Below, in pieces: positions 56,661-64,000 of a DNA stretch of 64,000 bases. The stretch spans positions 510 to 64,509 of the forward strand of contig DILV01000027.1 of NCBI GenBank assembly GCA_002425225.1. The letters run 5' to 3'. The notes beneath the pieces are model-generated. The model worked only from the letters and a program-made list of their open reading frames with translations. It was not told the origin of the DNA and did not search any database. The position numbers were made by a program, and so were the translations under genes. Source of the DNA: Thiothrix sp. UBA5583. Lineage in GTDB: Bacteria; Pseudomonadota; Gammaproteobacteria; Thiotrichales; Thiotrichaceae. Each line of letters starts with the position of its first letter. Position 1 is the stretch's first letter.

Positions 56661-58574
56661 ATGTCGGAAGATAACAGCTACATCGGGTCATTTGCTGCCG
56701 CTGATGGTGGTGCTGGTGCGTTTTCTGCCGGGAATAACCGTGACAGCACGGACAATGGTGAACAGGATCAACAGGTAATGCCTACCCCGACTGCTCCTCA
56801 ACCCCCTGAAAAACAGCCAGTGCCCAAGCCACAGAGTGCTTTCCGTGCGGCTGATCTGATGCGCTTGGTTGAGCGCTACATGAGCGAGGCTGGAACCAAC
56901 AAGGTCTACGATGCATTTCTGATGGCGGCGGAAAAGCACGATGGTGCACTGCGTGCCGACAAGGTGACACCCTATATTACCCACCCACTGGAAGTTGCCC
57001 ACAATCTCGCCCAGTTGTATCTGGATGAAGATACTCTGTGTGCTGCCTTGTTGCATGATGTGCTGGAAGATACCACTTGCCCGCGTGAAGAAATAGCCGA
57101 CAAGTTTGGTGAAACGGTCGCGGTACTGGTGGAGGGTGTCACCAAACTCAAGCGCAATGACGAGCTGCCCACCAAGGAAGCCGTCACCATCGCCAGTTTC
57201 CACAAGATGATGCAGGCCATGACCAAGGATTTCCGGGTAGTGCTAATCAAGTTGGCGGATCGTTTGCACAACATGCAAACCTTGGGGAATATGCCCCCGG
57301 AAAAACGGCGACGCATTGCCCATGAAACTGCCACCACCTATGTGGCACTGGCACGCCGTCTGGGGATGAATGACATTCGCCGCAAGTTGCAATGGCTGGT
57401 GTTCCAGAACCTGTATGCTTGGCGTAGCCAGATCCTGCAAAAAGCCCTCGACACCTATCAGGCAGAGCACGAAGCAGAGCACCAGAAACTGTTCGACAGT
57501 ATTGAACAAGCTCTGCAAGCCGCCATTCCCCGCAGTAACACCATGAAATGGGACAAAAACCTGTTCCGGGTATACGAGCAATGCCGTCGCAAACGGGTTA
57601 AATTCCGTCAGCAGTGTGACTTGCTGGAAATCAGCGTGCAGGTTGGTGAAATCAGTGAGTGCTATCAGGCTATGGGTGTCATTCATGGGATGTTCCGCCC
57701 GCGTATGGGGTCGGTGCGGGATTTCATTGCAGCCCCGCGTGCGTTCGGTTTTCAGGCATTGCAGACCACGGTCACGGCGAAAAATGGGCAGGTAATCCGC
57801 TTCCAAATCCAGACCCGCGACATGTTTCACATGGCGCAGTTCGGTATGGCATCCTGCTGGCGTTACCCGGATGCGCGTTCCTCTCAGAAAGCGGAATATA
57901 CCCAGTCGGTTTTCCAGTCCTGGGTGGAACGGGTCAAGGACTTTGACAGTCAGGCGCAAAACCCGGATGAGTTTTATGCAGACATGCAGGCTGACATGTT
58001 CCAGACGGAAATTTATGCCTATACCCCGGCGGGTGAGGTCAAGGAGTTTCCACGTGGGGCGACCTTGGTGGATTTTGCCTATGCTGTGCATACCGAAGTT
58101 GGGCATCGCTGTGTCGGGGCATTGGTGGATGGCAAATCTATGCCCTTGCGTACCCGTATTCCCAACGATATGGCAACCATCAGGATCCTCATGGGCAAAA
58201 CAGCCAGACCACAGTTGGGATGGTTGAATTTCGTCAAGACCAGTTCGGCGCATTCTGCCATCCGTAGCTGGTTGCGTCAGCACGGGGAATTGCCGGTGCG
58301 GGGCGAGCGTGAGGCCGGGCAGAAAATGTCTGCTAATATTGTGGTGGACGTGCGCGATGTTAAAGGTATGTTGCGTCAGATTACCAAAAGTCTGGATGGT
58401 CTGGATGTGAACATCGTCGACCTGAAAATTATCGGCGAGGGGCGCATCAAGCAGGATGCTTTTACCTTGCAGGTTGATGATGCCAGTCATTTACAAGAAG
58501 TCATTCGTCAGCTAAAACTCATCCCCAATGTATTGAATGTTTACAAGTCGACGAAAAAGGACAGCAATGAATAA
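56661..58574 (+). CDS. spoT: (p)ppGpp hydrolase SpoT with degenerate synthetase
   Basis: The 637-residue protein has an unusual N-terminal 55-residue low-complexity region and an intact HD hydrolase domain ([25 protein letters not shown]). A RelA/SpoT synthetase-like domain, TGS and ACT domains follow. The synthetase motifs are eroded: DLLEISV where family members have a DxxAFRV type, [18 protein letters not shown] for KDYIxxPKxNGYQSLHT, and RFQIQT where the catalytic Glu of EVQIRT should be. A hydrolase-only enzyme is inferred. GAGGAGG before 56661 sets the start. It overlaps ridA. Confidence 0.93.
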   Translation: MSEDNSYIGSFAAADGGAGAFSAGNNRDSTDNGEQDQQVMPTPTAPQPPEKQPVPKPQSAFRAADLMRLVERYMSEAGTNKVYDAFLMAAEKHDGALRADKVTPYITHPLEVAHNLAQLYLDEDTLCAALLHDVLEDTTCPREEIADKFGETVAVLVEGVTKLKRNDELPTKEAVTIASFHKMMQAMTKDFRVVLIKLADRLHNMQTLGNMPPEKRRRIAHETATTYVALARRLGMNDIRRKLQWLVFQNLYAWRSQILQKALDTYQAEHEAEHQKLFDSIEQALQAAIPRSNTMKWDKNLFRVYEQCRRKRVKFRQQCDLLEISVQVGEISECYQAMGVIHGMFRPRMGSVRDFIAAPRAFGFQALQTTVTAKNGQVIRFQIQTRDMFHMAQFGMASCWRYPDARSSQKAEYTQSVFQSWVERVKDFDSQAQNPDEFYADMQADMFQTEIYAYTPAGEVKEFPRGATLVDFAYAVHTEVGHRCVGALVDGKSMPLRTRIPNDMATIRILMGKTARPQLGWLNFVKTSSAHSAIRSWLRQHGELPVRGEREAGQKMSANIVVDVRDVKGMLRQITKSLDGLDVNIVDLKIIGEGRIKQDAFTLQVDDASHLQEVIRQLKLIPNVLNVYKSTKKDSNE

Positions 58575-58950
58575 GACCATCATTTCCACCAGCGATGCTC
58601 CGCAAGCCATCGGCACGTATTCCCAGGCTGTGAAGGTGGGCGATACTGTGTACCTTTCCGGGCAAATTCCACTGGTTCCCGAGACCATGCAGATGGTGGA
58701 AGGCGGCATCGCTGCACAGGTGCGCCAGGTATTCCGCAATCTGGCAGCCGTGGCGGAAGCTGCTGGTGGTTCACTGAATGATTGTGTGAAAGTGCATGTG
58801 TTTCTGACCGATCTGGTCAATTTTCCCGTTGTGAATCAGGTAATGGCCGAGTTTTTTGTCGAGCCTTACCCGGCTCGTGCAGCCATTGGCGTTGCTTCAC
58901 TGCCACGTAGTGCGCAGGTTGAGGTCGATTGCATCATGGTGTTGGACTAG
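58567..58950 (+). CDS. ridA: RidA family enamine/imine deaminase
   Basis: RidA removes reactive enamines formed by PLP enzymes. The 127-residue protein has [20 protein letters not shown] and the conserved ending [21 protein letters not shown], with the catalytic Arg. It overlaps the spoT stop by eight bases, a common arrangement. AAGGA supports the start. Confidence 0.95.
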   Translation: MNKTIISTSDAPQAIGTYSQAVKVGDTVYLSGQIPLVPETMQMVEGGIAAQVRQVFRNLAAVAEAAGGSLNDCVKVHVFLTDLVNFPVVNQVMAEFFVEPYPARAAIGVASLPRSAQVEVDCIMVLD

Positions 58951-59024
58951 TTTTTCCGTAAATCCCCCGTTTGAACCCCTTTCCCCGGCAATGGGGCGAG
59001 GGGGCTTGCAAGAGTGTCTCCCTC

Positions 59025-60506
59025 ATGTATCAGCTTGCTGCGATTGATCTTGGTTCCAACAGTTTCCACATGATTGTGGTGCAGGTCGATGACAATGACG
59101 CTATCACGGTGCTGGATCGCCTGCGGGAGCCAGTGCGGCTGGGTGGCGGGTTGGATGCCAAGGGCAACCTGTCAAAAGAGGCGCAGCAGCGGGCACTGGA
59201 TTGCTTGCGGCGTTTCGGCGAGCGTCTCCGTGATTTTCCGTCGGAAAATGTGGCGGCGGTGGGTACGAATACCCTGCGTCTGACCAAAAATGCCCGTGAA
59301 TTCCTGCATCTGGCAGAAGCGGCACTGGGGCATCCGATTGCCATTATCAGTGGTCGCGAAGAAGCCCGCCTGATTTATCTGGGGGTTGCCCATTCCCTGG
59401 CGCAGGATCAGCAGGGCAAGCGTTTTGTGATGGATATTGGCGGGGGTAGCACCGAACTGATCATCGGGCAGGGTTTCGAGCCAGTGCATCTGGAAAGCCT
59501 GCGTATGGGCTGTGTCAGCAGTAGCCGCGCCTTTTTCCCGGATGGCAAGCTGGGCAAAGCCTGCTGGGACAAGGCCATTACCGCAGCCTTGCTGGAATTG
59601 CGCCCGATCAAGGCATCCTACCGCACGATTGGCTGGGAGTCTGCTACCGGTGCATCGGGTACGATCCGGTCGGTGAAAAAGGTTATCCAGCAAACCGGGC
59701 TGGCTCCTTACGGCATTACGCTGGAACACATGTACCGGGTGCGTGAAATGATGATCGAAGCTGGGCATCTCGATAAACTCAAGTTGCCGGGTTTGAGCGA
59801 CGAGCGCAAGCCGGTGTTCGCCGGGGGGCTGGCGGTGCTGATTGCAGTGTTTGAAGCCCTGAAAATCGAGCGCATGTCAGTGTCGGATGGGGCGTTGCGC
59901 GAAGGGCTGATCTACGACCGGCTGGAACGTTATCAGCATCACGACATGCGCGACCAGACCGTTAAATTGTGGCAGCAACGTTTTCAGGTTGACCAGATGT
60001 ATGCCGAGACGGTGAAAAGCACTGCGCACAGCCTGTTTAACCGTTGCCGTGATGACTGGAAACTGCCCGGTCATCTGGATACCTTGCTGGGTTGGGCGGC
60101 TGATTTGCACGAAGTTGGTCTGGCAGTATCCCACAGCAGTTACCACAAACACGGTGCTTATTTGCTGGAAAATGCCGATTTGCCGGGGTTTTCCACCGCA
60201 GAGCAACGCTGGTTGAGTGTGCTGGTGCGTACCCACCGGCAGAAAATTTCCTCTAGGCTGTTTGATTTATTGGATGCGGAAGATTACCAGAATGCCTTGT
60301 ATTTGAGCGTATTGCTGCGGCTGGCGGTATTATTGCACCGTTCCCACAAGGAAGCTGCCCCGCGTATTGAACGCATCAAATTGGGCAAAAGCAGGCTGGA
60401 ACTCTGTTTTCTGGATGACATCCGCAGCCGCAAGCCGCTGCTGACTGCCGATCTGGAGCGTGAACAGGCGTTTTTGCGGGCAGTGAAAATGGAACTGGTG
60501 TTCTAA
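59025..60506 (+). CDS. ppx: Exopolyphosphatase
   Basis: Ppx/GppA enzymes degrade polyphosphate or pppGpp. The 493-residue protein has AAIDLGSNSFHMIVV, VAAVGTNTLRLTKN, VMDIGGGSTELIIGQG and a C-terminal HD-like helical domain. I choose the ATG at 59025 because the protein then begins MYQLAAIDLGSNS; a TTG at 58971 would add 18 residues. No strong ribosome site is visible. Ppx or GppA cannot be told apart with certainty. Confidence 0.92.
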   Translation: MYQLAAIDLGSNSFHMIVVQVDDNDAITVLDRLREPVRLGGGLDAKGNLSKEAQQRALDCLRRFGERLRDFPSENVAAVGTNTLRLTKNAREFLHLAEAALGHPIAIISGREEARLIYLGVAHSLAQDQQGKRFVMDIGGGSTELIIGQGFEPVHLESLRMGCVSSSRAFFPDGKLGKACWDKAITAALLELRPIKASYRTIGWESATGASGTIRSVKKVIQQTGLAPYGITLEHMYRVREMMIEAGHLDKLKLPGLSDERKPVFAGGLAVLIAVFEALKIERMSVSDGALREGLIYDRLERYQHHDMRDQTVKLWQQRFQVDQMYAETVKSTAHSLFNRCRDDWKLPGHLDTLLGWAADLHEVGLAVSHSSYHKHGAYLLENADLPGFSTAEQRWLSVLVRTHRQKISSRLFDLLDAEDYQNALYLSVLLRLAVLLHRSHKEAAPRIERIKLGKSRLELCFLDDIRSRKPLLTADLEREQAFLRAVKMELVF

Positions 60507-61699
60507 CGCCGTTTTTCTGCGGGCAGAAACAGGGTAGGGCTGTAGCTCTGCTCAGCTTCTTCGATACGGCGGGTCTGGGCACGGCGTGCAAGTTGCGGTG
60601 CCATTTCTTGCAAGCGCACATACAGGTCGCGGGCAGCGCGTGACGGCTGGCTGACGGCAGCATTGGGGTGATGGGCTGCGTGTTTTGCCAGCTTTTCCAT
60701 CAGGTATTGGGCTTCCACTGCATACAGAATCTGGTATTGGGCATACAAGGTATAGCGCCCAACGGTTTGCCAGCGCTGGATGATCTCCTGCATGGGTTTT
60801 TCCAACTCGTAATTGGCTTCATCATCCAGATAATTATGAATCTGCCGCAGGCTGTTCTCGATCTTGATCTGATTATCATGCAAGATTTGCAGGCTGCTGA
60901 TCAGGGTGTGTTCTTGTTTACTCTGTAGCCATTGCAGCAAAAACTGGCGGTTTTTTTCGGTATATGGCTCGAAATAACGTTCCATGCGCGGGTTTTTCAG
61001 GTCGCGGGGAATATCGGTGTTTTCCAGTTGCTTACGGGCAGCGAGCAGCAACTGGTCGATTTCTGCCTGTTCCGCTTGGTCAGAGGTATTGTCGAAGGCT
61101 TGCGCATCCTTGATCTTGTCTACCAGCAGGTTGGATTCTTCCTCAAATACCTTGGCAACGTAACGGCTTTGCCCGGTCTGGTAGTGTATCCAGAATTCGC
61201 GCAGGCTCAGGTCTACGGCTTTGTCAGTGGCACGCAAGGCTTCCAAGCCTGACCAGCGGATATTGATGATGTCGTTGAGGAATTTGATTTGAGTGGGAGA
61301 GGCTTCCGCCCATTGTTTGACTTCCTTGAAAAAGGTTCGCAATTCAGCCAGCCGTTGTTTGAGGCTGCTGCGGTAAGCATTCAGGTTGGGGTAGTTCTGG
61401 GCAACGAAGGCATCCATTTCCGTGGGGGCGGGCTGGATGGGTGTGCCGGTTGGTTCGTCAATGATGGCATTTGCCTGGGTGGGTTCTGCTGGATTGCTGT
61501 CTTCGTGCAGGTTCCAGAAGAACTTGAGCGTGCCGAAAATCATCAGGCCAACAAAAGCAATGACGGTGATCAGGCGCGTTTCACCCGTCATGCCAAACTG
61601 AGCCAGAAAGCGGGGCAGCCAGCGGGCGAACAAAAATATCCCGACTGCGGCAAGCAGCCCGAGCAGGATCATGGGCAAACCGGATAACGCCAGTATCAT
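60503..61699 (-). CDS. Coiled-coil membrane protein of unknown function
   Basis: I do not recognise this 398-residue protein. It has two membrane helices at the start (residues 1-25 and 42-62), a Pro/Thr-rich linker, and a long helical region rich in Gln, Glu and Leu to the end. A longer frame starts at 61771. The start has no clear ribosome site. Its 3' end overlaps ppx by four bases on the other strand. Confidence 0.65.
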   Translation of the reverse strand: MILALSGLPMILLGLLAAVGIFLFARWLPRFLAQFGMTGETRLITVIAFVGLMIFGTLKFFWNLHEDSNPAEPTQANAIIDEPTGTPIQPAPTEMDAFVAQNYPNLNAYRSSLKQRLAELRTFFKEVKQWAEASPTQIKFLNDIINIRWSGLEALRATDKAVDLSLREFWIHYQTGQSRYVAKVFEEESNLLVDKIKDAQAFDNTSDQAEQAEIDQLLLAARKQLENTDIPRDLKNPRMERYFEPYTEKNRQFLLQWLQSKQEHTLISSLQILHDNQIKIENSLRQIHNYLDDEANYELEKPMQEIIQRWQTVGRYTLYAQYQILYAVEAQYLMEKLAKHAAHHPNAAVSQPSRAARDLYVRLQEMAPQLARRAQTRRIEEAEQSYSPTLFLPAEKRR

Positions 61700-61815
61700 G
61701 TGTAGCAACGTGATTGAATCATGCCGGAATTGTAGTGTGTTTTTAGTAGCGTATGTACTTTGCGCTGGCAAAATGCCCAGTTTGACCGCTATTCACCGAT
61801 ACGCAACAAATGTGC

Positions 61816-61844
61816 TTGACAACCCTCGGGCAAAACGCTGTAAT
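61816..61844 (+). promoter_or_regulatory. Promoter of tRNA-Phe
   Basis: TTGACA at 61816-61821 and TGTAAT at 61839-61844 are spaced by 17 bases, which places the start about seven bases before the tRNA. Confidence 0.8.
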
Positions 61845-61857
61845 AGCGCCCTCAGTT

Positions 61858-61933
61858 GGCCGGGTAGCTCAGTTGGTAGAGCAGGGGATTGAAAATCCCC
61901 GTGTCGGCGGTTCGATTCCGTCCCCGGCCACCA
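61858..61933 (+). tRNA. tRNA-Phe (GAA)
   Basis: The 76-base gene has a perfect seven-base acceptor stem (GGCCGGG/CCCGGCC) and a D arm with AGCTCAGTTGGTAGAGC. The anticodon loop TTGAAAA holds GAA, the T arm has GTTCGATTCC, and CCA is encoded. Confidence 0.97.
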
Positions 61934-61956
61934 CCGTATTTTCGATTACCCCCTTT

Positions 61957-61980
61957 AGCCTGCAAGAGCAGGCTTTCTTT
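61957..61980 (+). terminator. Rho-independent terminator after tRNA-Phe
   Basis: AGCCTGC (61957-61963) pairs with GCAGGCT (61968-61974) around AAGA, followed by TTCTTT. Confidence 0.8.
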
Positions 61981-62046
61981 CTGCAAGCCTCAACCTTTAC
62001 ACCCCTCCAGGCAGTTTTCCTGACAGAAGGGGCGGGTCAGTGCTTA

Positions 62047-62607
62047 TTACTTCCTCACTCCCTCAACCGACAAAATCATCTCCACTTCCTGCGAAGCTGG
62101 CCCTAGGTCTTTCTTGATGTCGAAATCTTTCAGTGCAAACTTGGTGCTACCCTCAAACCCACGGCGGAAACCACCCCAAGGGTCTTTGCCCGCGCCGATT
62201 TCCTTGACATCAATGGTAAGCGGCTTGGTCACGCCATTCAGGGTGAGGTTGCCTTCCAGCTTGCCGCCGCTGTATTTGGTGCTGACAAACTTGGCTTCCG
62301 GGTATTTTTCCACATTGAGGAAATCATCCCCGCGCAAGTGCTTGTCGCGCTCAGCATGGTTGGAGTTGACGCTGGTGGTATCAATGGTCACTTCGATCTT
62401 GGCGGCTTCTGGTTGCTTTTCGTCGTAGCTGAAATTGCCGCTGAATTTGTCAAAACGCCCGTACAGCCAGCTATAGCCCAGATGCTGGATGCGGAACTGG
62501 ATGAAAGCGTGCATCCCTTCGGTATCAATCACGTAATCTTCCGCGTGTGCCGCTGTGCCTGAAAGCAAGCCCAATGCCAGCAGTGAAGTTGCAATTGTCT
62601 TTTTCAT
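62047..62607 (-). CDS. YceI family periplasmic protein
   Basis: YceI proteins are lipocalin-like periplasmic proteins that bind long isoprenoids. The 186-residue product has a signal peptide ending GTAAHA. It also has [23 protein letters not shown] and a [13 protein letters not shown] segment. AAGGAGA sets the ATG at 62607. It is last in an operon after the cytochrome b561 gene, a common pairing. Confidence 0.92.
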   Translation of the reverse strand: MKKTIATSLLALGLLSGTAAHAEDYVIDTEGMHAFIQFRIQHLGYSWLYGRFDKFSGNFSYDEKQPEAAKIEVTIDTTSVNSNHAERDKHLRGDDFLNVEKYPEAKFVSTKYSGGKLEGNLTLNGVTKPLTIDVKEIGAGKDPWGGFRRGFEGSTKFALKDFDIKKDLGPASQEVEMILSVEGVRK

Positions 62608-62624
62608 GTTTGTCTCCTTTGTGT

Positions 62625-63182
62625 TTAGCCCTTGCCCAACATACGGGTCAAGGTGTTGTCTTTCCAATAGAAATGGTGGATGAAAGCAGCCAGCGCATGT
62701 ACGCCGACCAGTAAAATGAATAAAGTCCCGGCAATTTCGTGAATCTCACCTGCCAGTTCCCCACGTTCCTTGCTTTGCGGCAATAACGCGGGCAACTCAA
62801 ACAGCTCGAACACGTTAATGCCATGCCCTTTTGCCGTCGAAATCAGGTAGCCGCTGACCAGCATCACCAGCAACAAGCCATACAATGCCACATGCCCCAG
62901 TTTTGCTGCCAGATGGGCGATGTCCGGTGCGTGACTAGCTGCCGGTAGTGGGCGCGGCTGTGAATGCATCCACGCCAGTCGTGCCAACACCAAACCACCC
63001 AGCATCACCCCCGCTGCCTTGTGCCATTTCGGCAGGGTGTGATACAGCGCGTCGTAATACTCCAGCCCGACCATGTAATCGCCACTGAAATACATCCCGA
63101 TTAACGCCACCGCCATGATCCAGTGCAGTGCAATCGACACCAGACCATACGTTTTTTCCGAATTTCCAAGCTGCATAGCCAT
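62625..63182 (-). CDS. Cytochrome b561 family protein
   Basis: The 185-residue protein has four membrane helices with heme-ligand histidines ([48 protein letters not shown]). These proteins pass electrons across the inner membrane between quinol and a periplasmic acceptor. It lies three bases after the pirin gene and 17 before yceI. Confidence 0.92.
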   Translation of the reverse strand: MAMQLGNSEKTYGLVSIALHWIMAVALIGMYFSGDYMVGLEYYDALYHTLPKWHKAAGVMLGGLVLARLAWMHSQPRPLPAASHAPDIAHLAAKLGHVALYGLLLVMLVSGYLISTAKGHGINVFELFELPALLPQSKERGELAGEIHEIAGTLFILLVGVHALAAFIHHFYWKDNTLTRMLGKG

Positions 63183-63185
63183 CTC

Positions 63186-63881
63186 CTACGGCAAATCAAA
63201 CACCAGAAACTCCGCATCCGTTGCCGTTGTCATCAGTAGTTCCGCCTCATCCCGAATCTGCACAGCATCGCCTGCCTGCAAGTTCACTCCATTCAGTATC
63301 ATTTCCCCACGTGCCACATGTACATAAACCGCCCGTCCAGCGGGTTTCTGATAACTGAGCGCATCGCCTGCCTGCAACACACTTGCATACAAACTGGCAT
63401 CGGTATTCATGCGCAACGAACCGTCACGACCATCCTCAGAGGCAACCAGTTGCAAACGTCCACGCCGTTCTTCCAAAGGAAAATATTCCTGCGCATAGCC
63501 GGGTTGGATGCCACTGAATTTGGGTTGAATCCATATTTGCAGCAAGTGCAAGGTTTCGTCGCTGGTGGGGTTAAATTCCGAATGCAAAATCCCGCGTCCG
63601 GCGCTCATGCGCTGCACTTCACCGGGGCGGATGGTGCTGCCATTACCCAGACTATCCTTGTGCGCCACTGCACCCGCCAGCACGTAGGTGATGATTTCCA
63701 TGTCACGATGCCCGTGCATCGGAAAACCGCCTTTAGCTGCCACCCAATCCTCATTGATCACTCGCAGGGTGGAAAAGCCCATACGTTGCGGGTCGTAATA
63801 CTCGCCAAACGAAAAGCTGTGGCGGCTATCCAGCCACTCATTTTTGAATGCACCACGTGAATCCGCTCTGATAATTTCCAT
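63186..63881 (-). CDS. Pirin-like bicupin (YhhW family)
   Basis: The 231-residue protein is a pirin with the metal-binding FPMHGHRDMEIITYVLAG and the HSEFNPTSDE segment. Family members can act as quercetin dioxygenases. AAGGAGG lies upstream of the ATG at 63881. It is first in the operon. The 119 bases between it and the window edge are A/T-rich and hold no visible gene. Confidence 0.92.
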   Translation of the reverse strand: MEIIRADSRGAFKNEWLDSRHSFSFGEYYDPQRMGFSTLRVINEDWVAAKGGFPMHGHRDMEIITYVLAGAVAHKDSLGNGSTIRPGEVQRMSAGRGILHSEFNPTSDETLHLLQIWIQPKFSGIQPGYAQEYFPLEERRGRLQLVASEDGRDGSLRMNTDASLYASVLQAGDALSYQKPAGRAVYVHVARGEMILNGVNLQAGDAVQIRDEAELLMTTATDAEFLVFDLP

Positions 63882-64000
63882 GTGAAGCCTCCTTTCTGTG
63901 ACTGCTGTTTACTTGAGTGAAAGTATAGGATTTGATATTTTGTTAATGAAGATATTAAATGTGAAATAACTATTAACTAAAAGTTGAGATGAGTCGACTC

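Noticed and set aside
57243..58490. 415-residue minus-strand frame opposite spoT
   Set aside because: spoT carries HD, TGS and ACT domains in frame with a strong ribosome site; the minus frame is a shadow.

Overview
The window looks like a chromosomal segment of a gammaproteobacterium, most plausibly a Thiothrix-like member of the Thiotrichales. The order assignment is an inference from gene content and family resemblance; no 16S gene is present. Housekeeping genes are typical of that class (rplU-rpmA-obgE-proB, rpoZ-spoT-ridA, hemL, ispB, rsmE, tRNA-Phe).

Bases 1-14908 form a nearly complete Ysc-type injectisome (type III secretion) locus in four transcription units. A minus-strand gene runs off the left edge; its product joins a harpin-like Asn/Ser/Gly-rich N-terminus to a collagen-like Gly-X-Y tail. 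sctK-sctL lie on the plus strand. A tightly overlapped minus-strand operon runs sctQ-R-S-T-U, an NfeD-like gene, then sctV-N-O. A divergent plus-strand operon runs sctC-D-(yscE)-F-(yscG)-I-J. The system is unusual. SctC ends after its N0/N1 domains and carries a DUF4124-like tail instead of a secretin pore. SctU has lost the NPTH autocleavage motif, and no sctP ruler gene is seen. An NfeD-like OB-fold membrane protein sits inside the operon. A 14-bp perfect palindrome lies between the two divergent operons.

Bases 14916-43322 are mostly housekeeping and metabolic genes: acyltransferase, cinA-like, hemH, an inositol-monophosphatase family gene, murI, metY, thiE, hemL, rsmE, ispB, rplU-rpmA, obgE, proB, apaG, a lytic transglycosylase, ilvE and a heptosyltransferase. 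Among them are accessory pairs. One is a CHAT-domain (caspase-like) protein with an alpha/beta-hydrolase. Another is a secreted trypsin-like protease translationally coupled to an FHA membrane protein. There is also an orphan C5-cytosine DNA methyltransferase, and a possible minus-strand small RNA near 38.6 kb.

Bases 43491-56272 hold a signalling cluster: two tandem CBS/DUF294 nucleotidyltransferase-like proteins, a small membrane protein, a Na+/solute symporter-histidine kinase hybrid, a receiver-only regulator, and a membrane PAS/degenerate-kinase protein fused to a DnaQ-like exonuclease. It resembles the symporter-kinase (CbrA/CrbS) clusters that control carbon or acetate use. About 4 kb of accessory DNA (46.8-50.76 kb) splits it: a truncated DUF4143 gene starting inside an inverted repeat, a UPF0175-type antitoxin with a DUF3368 PIN-like toxin, a decayed TIR/P-loop gene, and a DUF1703 AAA ATPase.

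Bases 56340-64000 return to core genes: rpoZ, a SpoT with an intact hydrolase but a degraded synthetase, ridA, ppx, a coiled-coil membrane protein, tRNA-Phe with a clear promoter and terminator, and a yceI-cytochrome b561-pirin operon.
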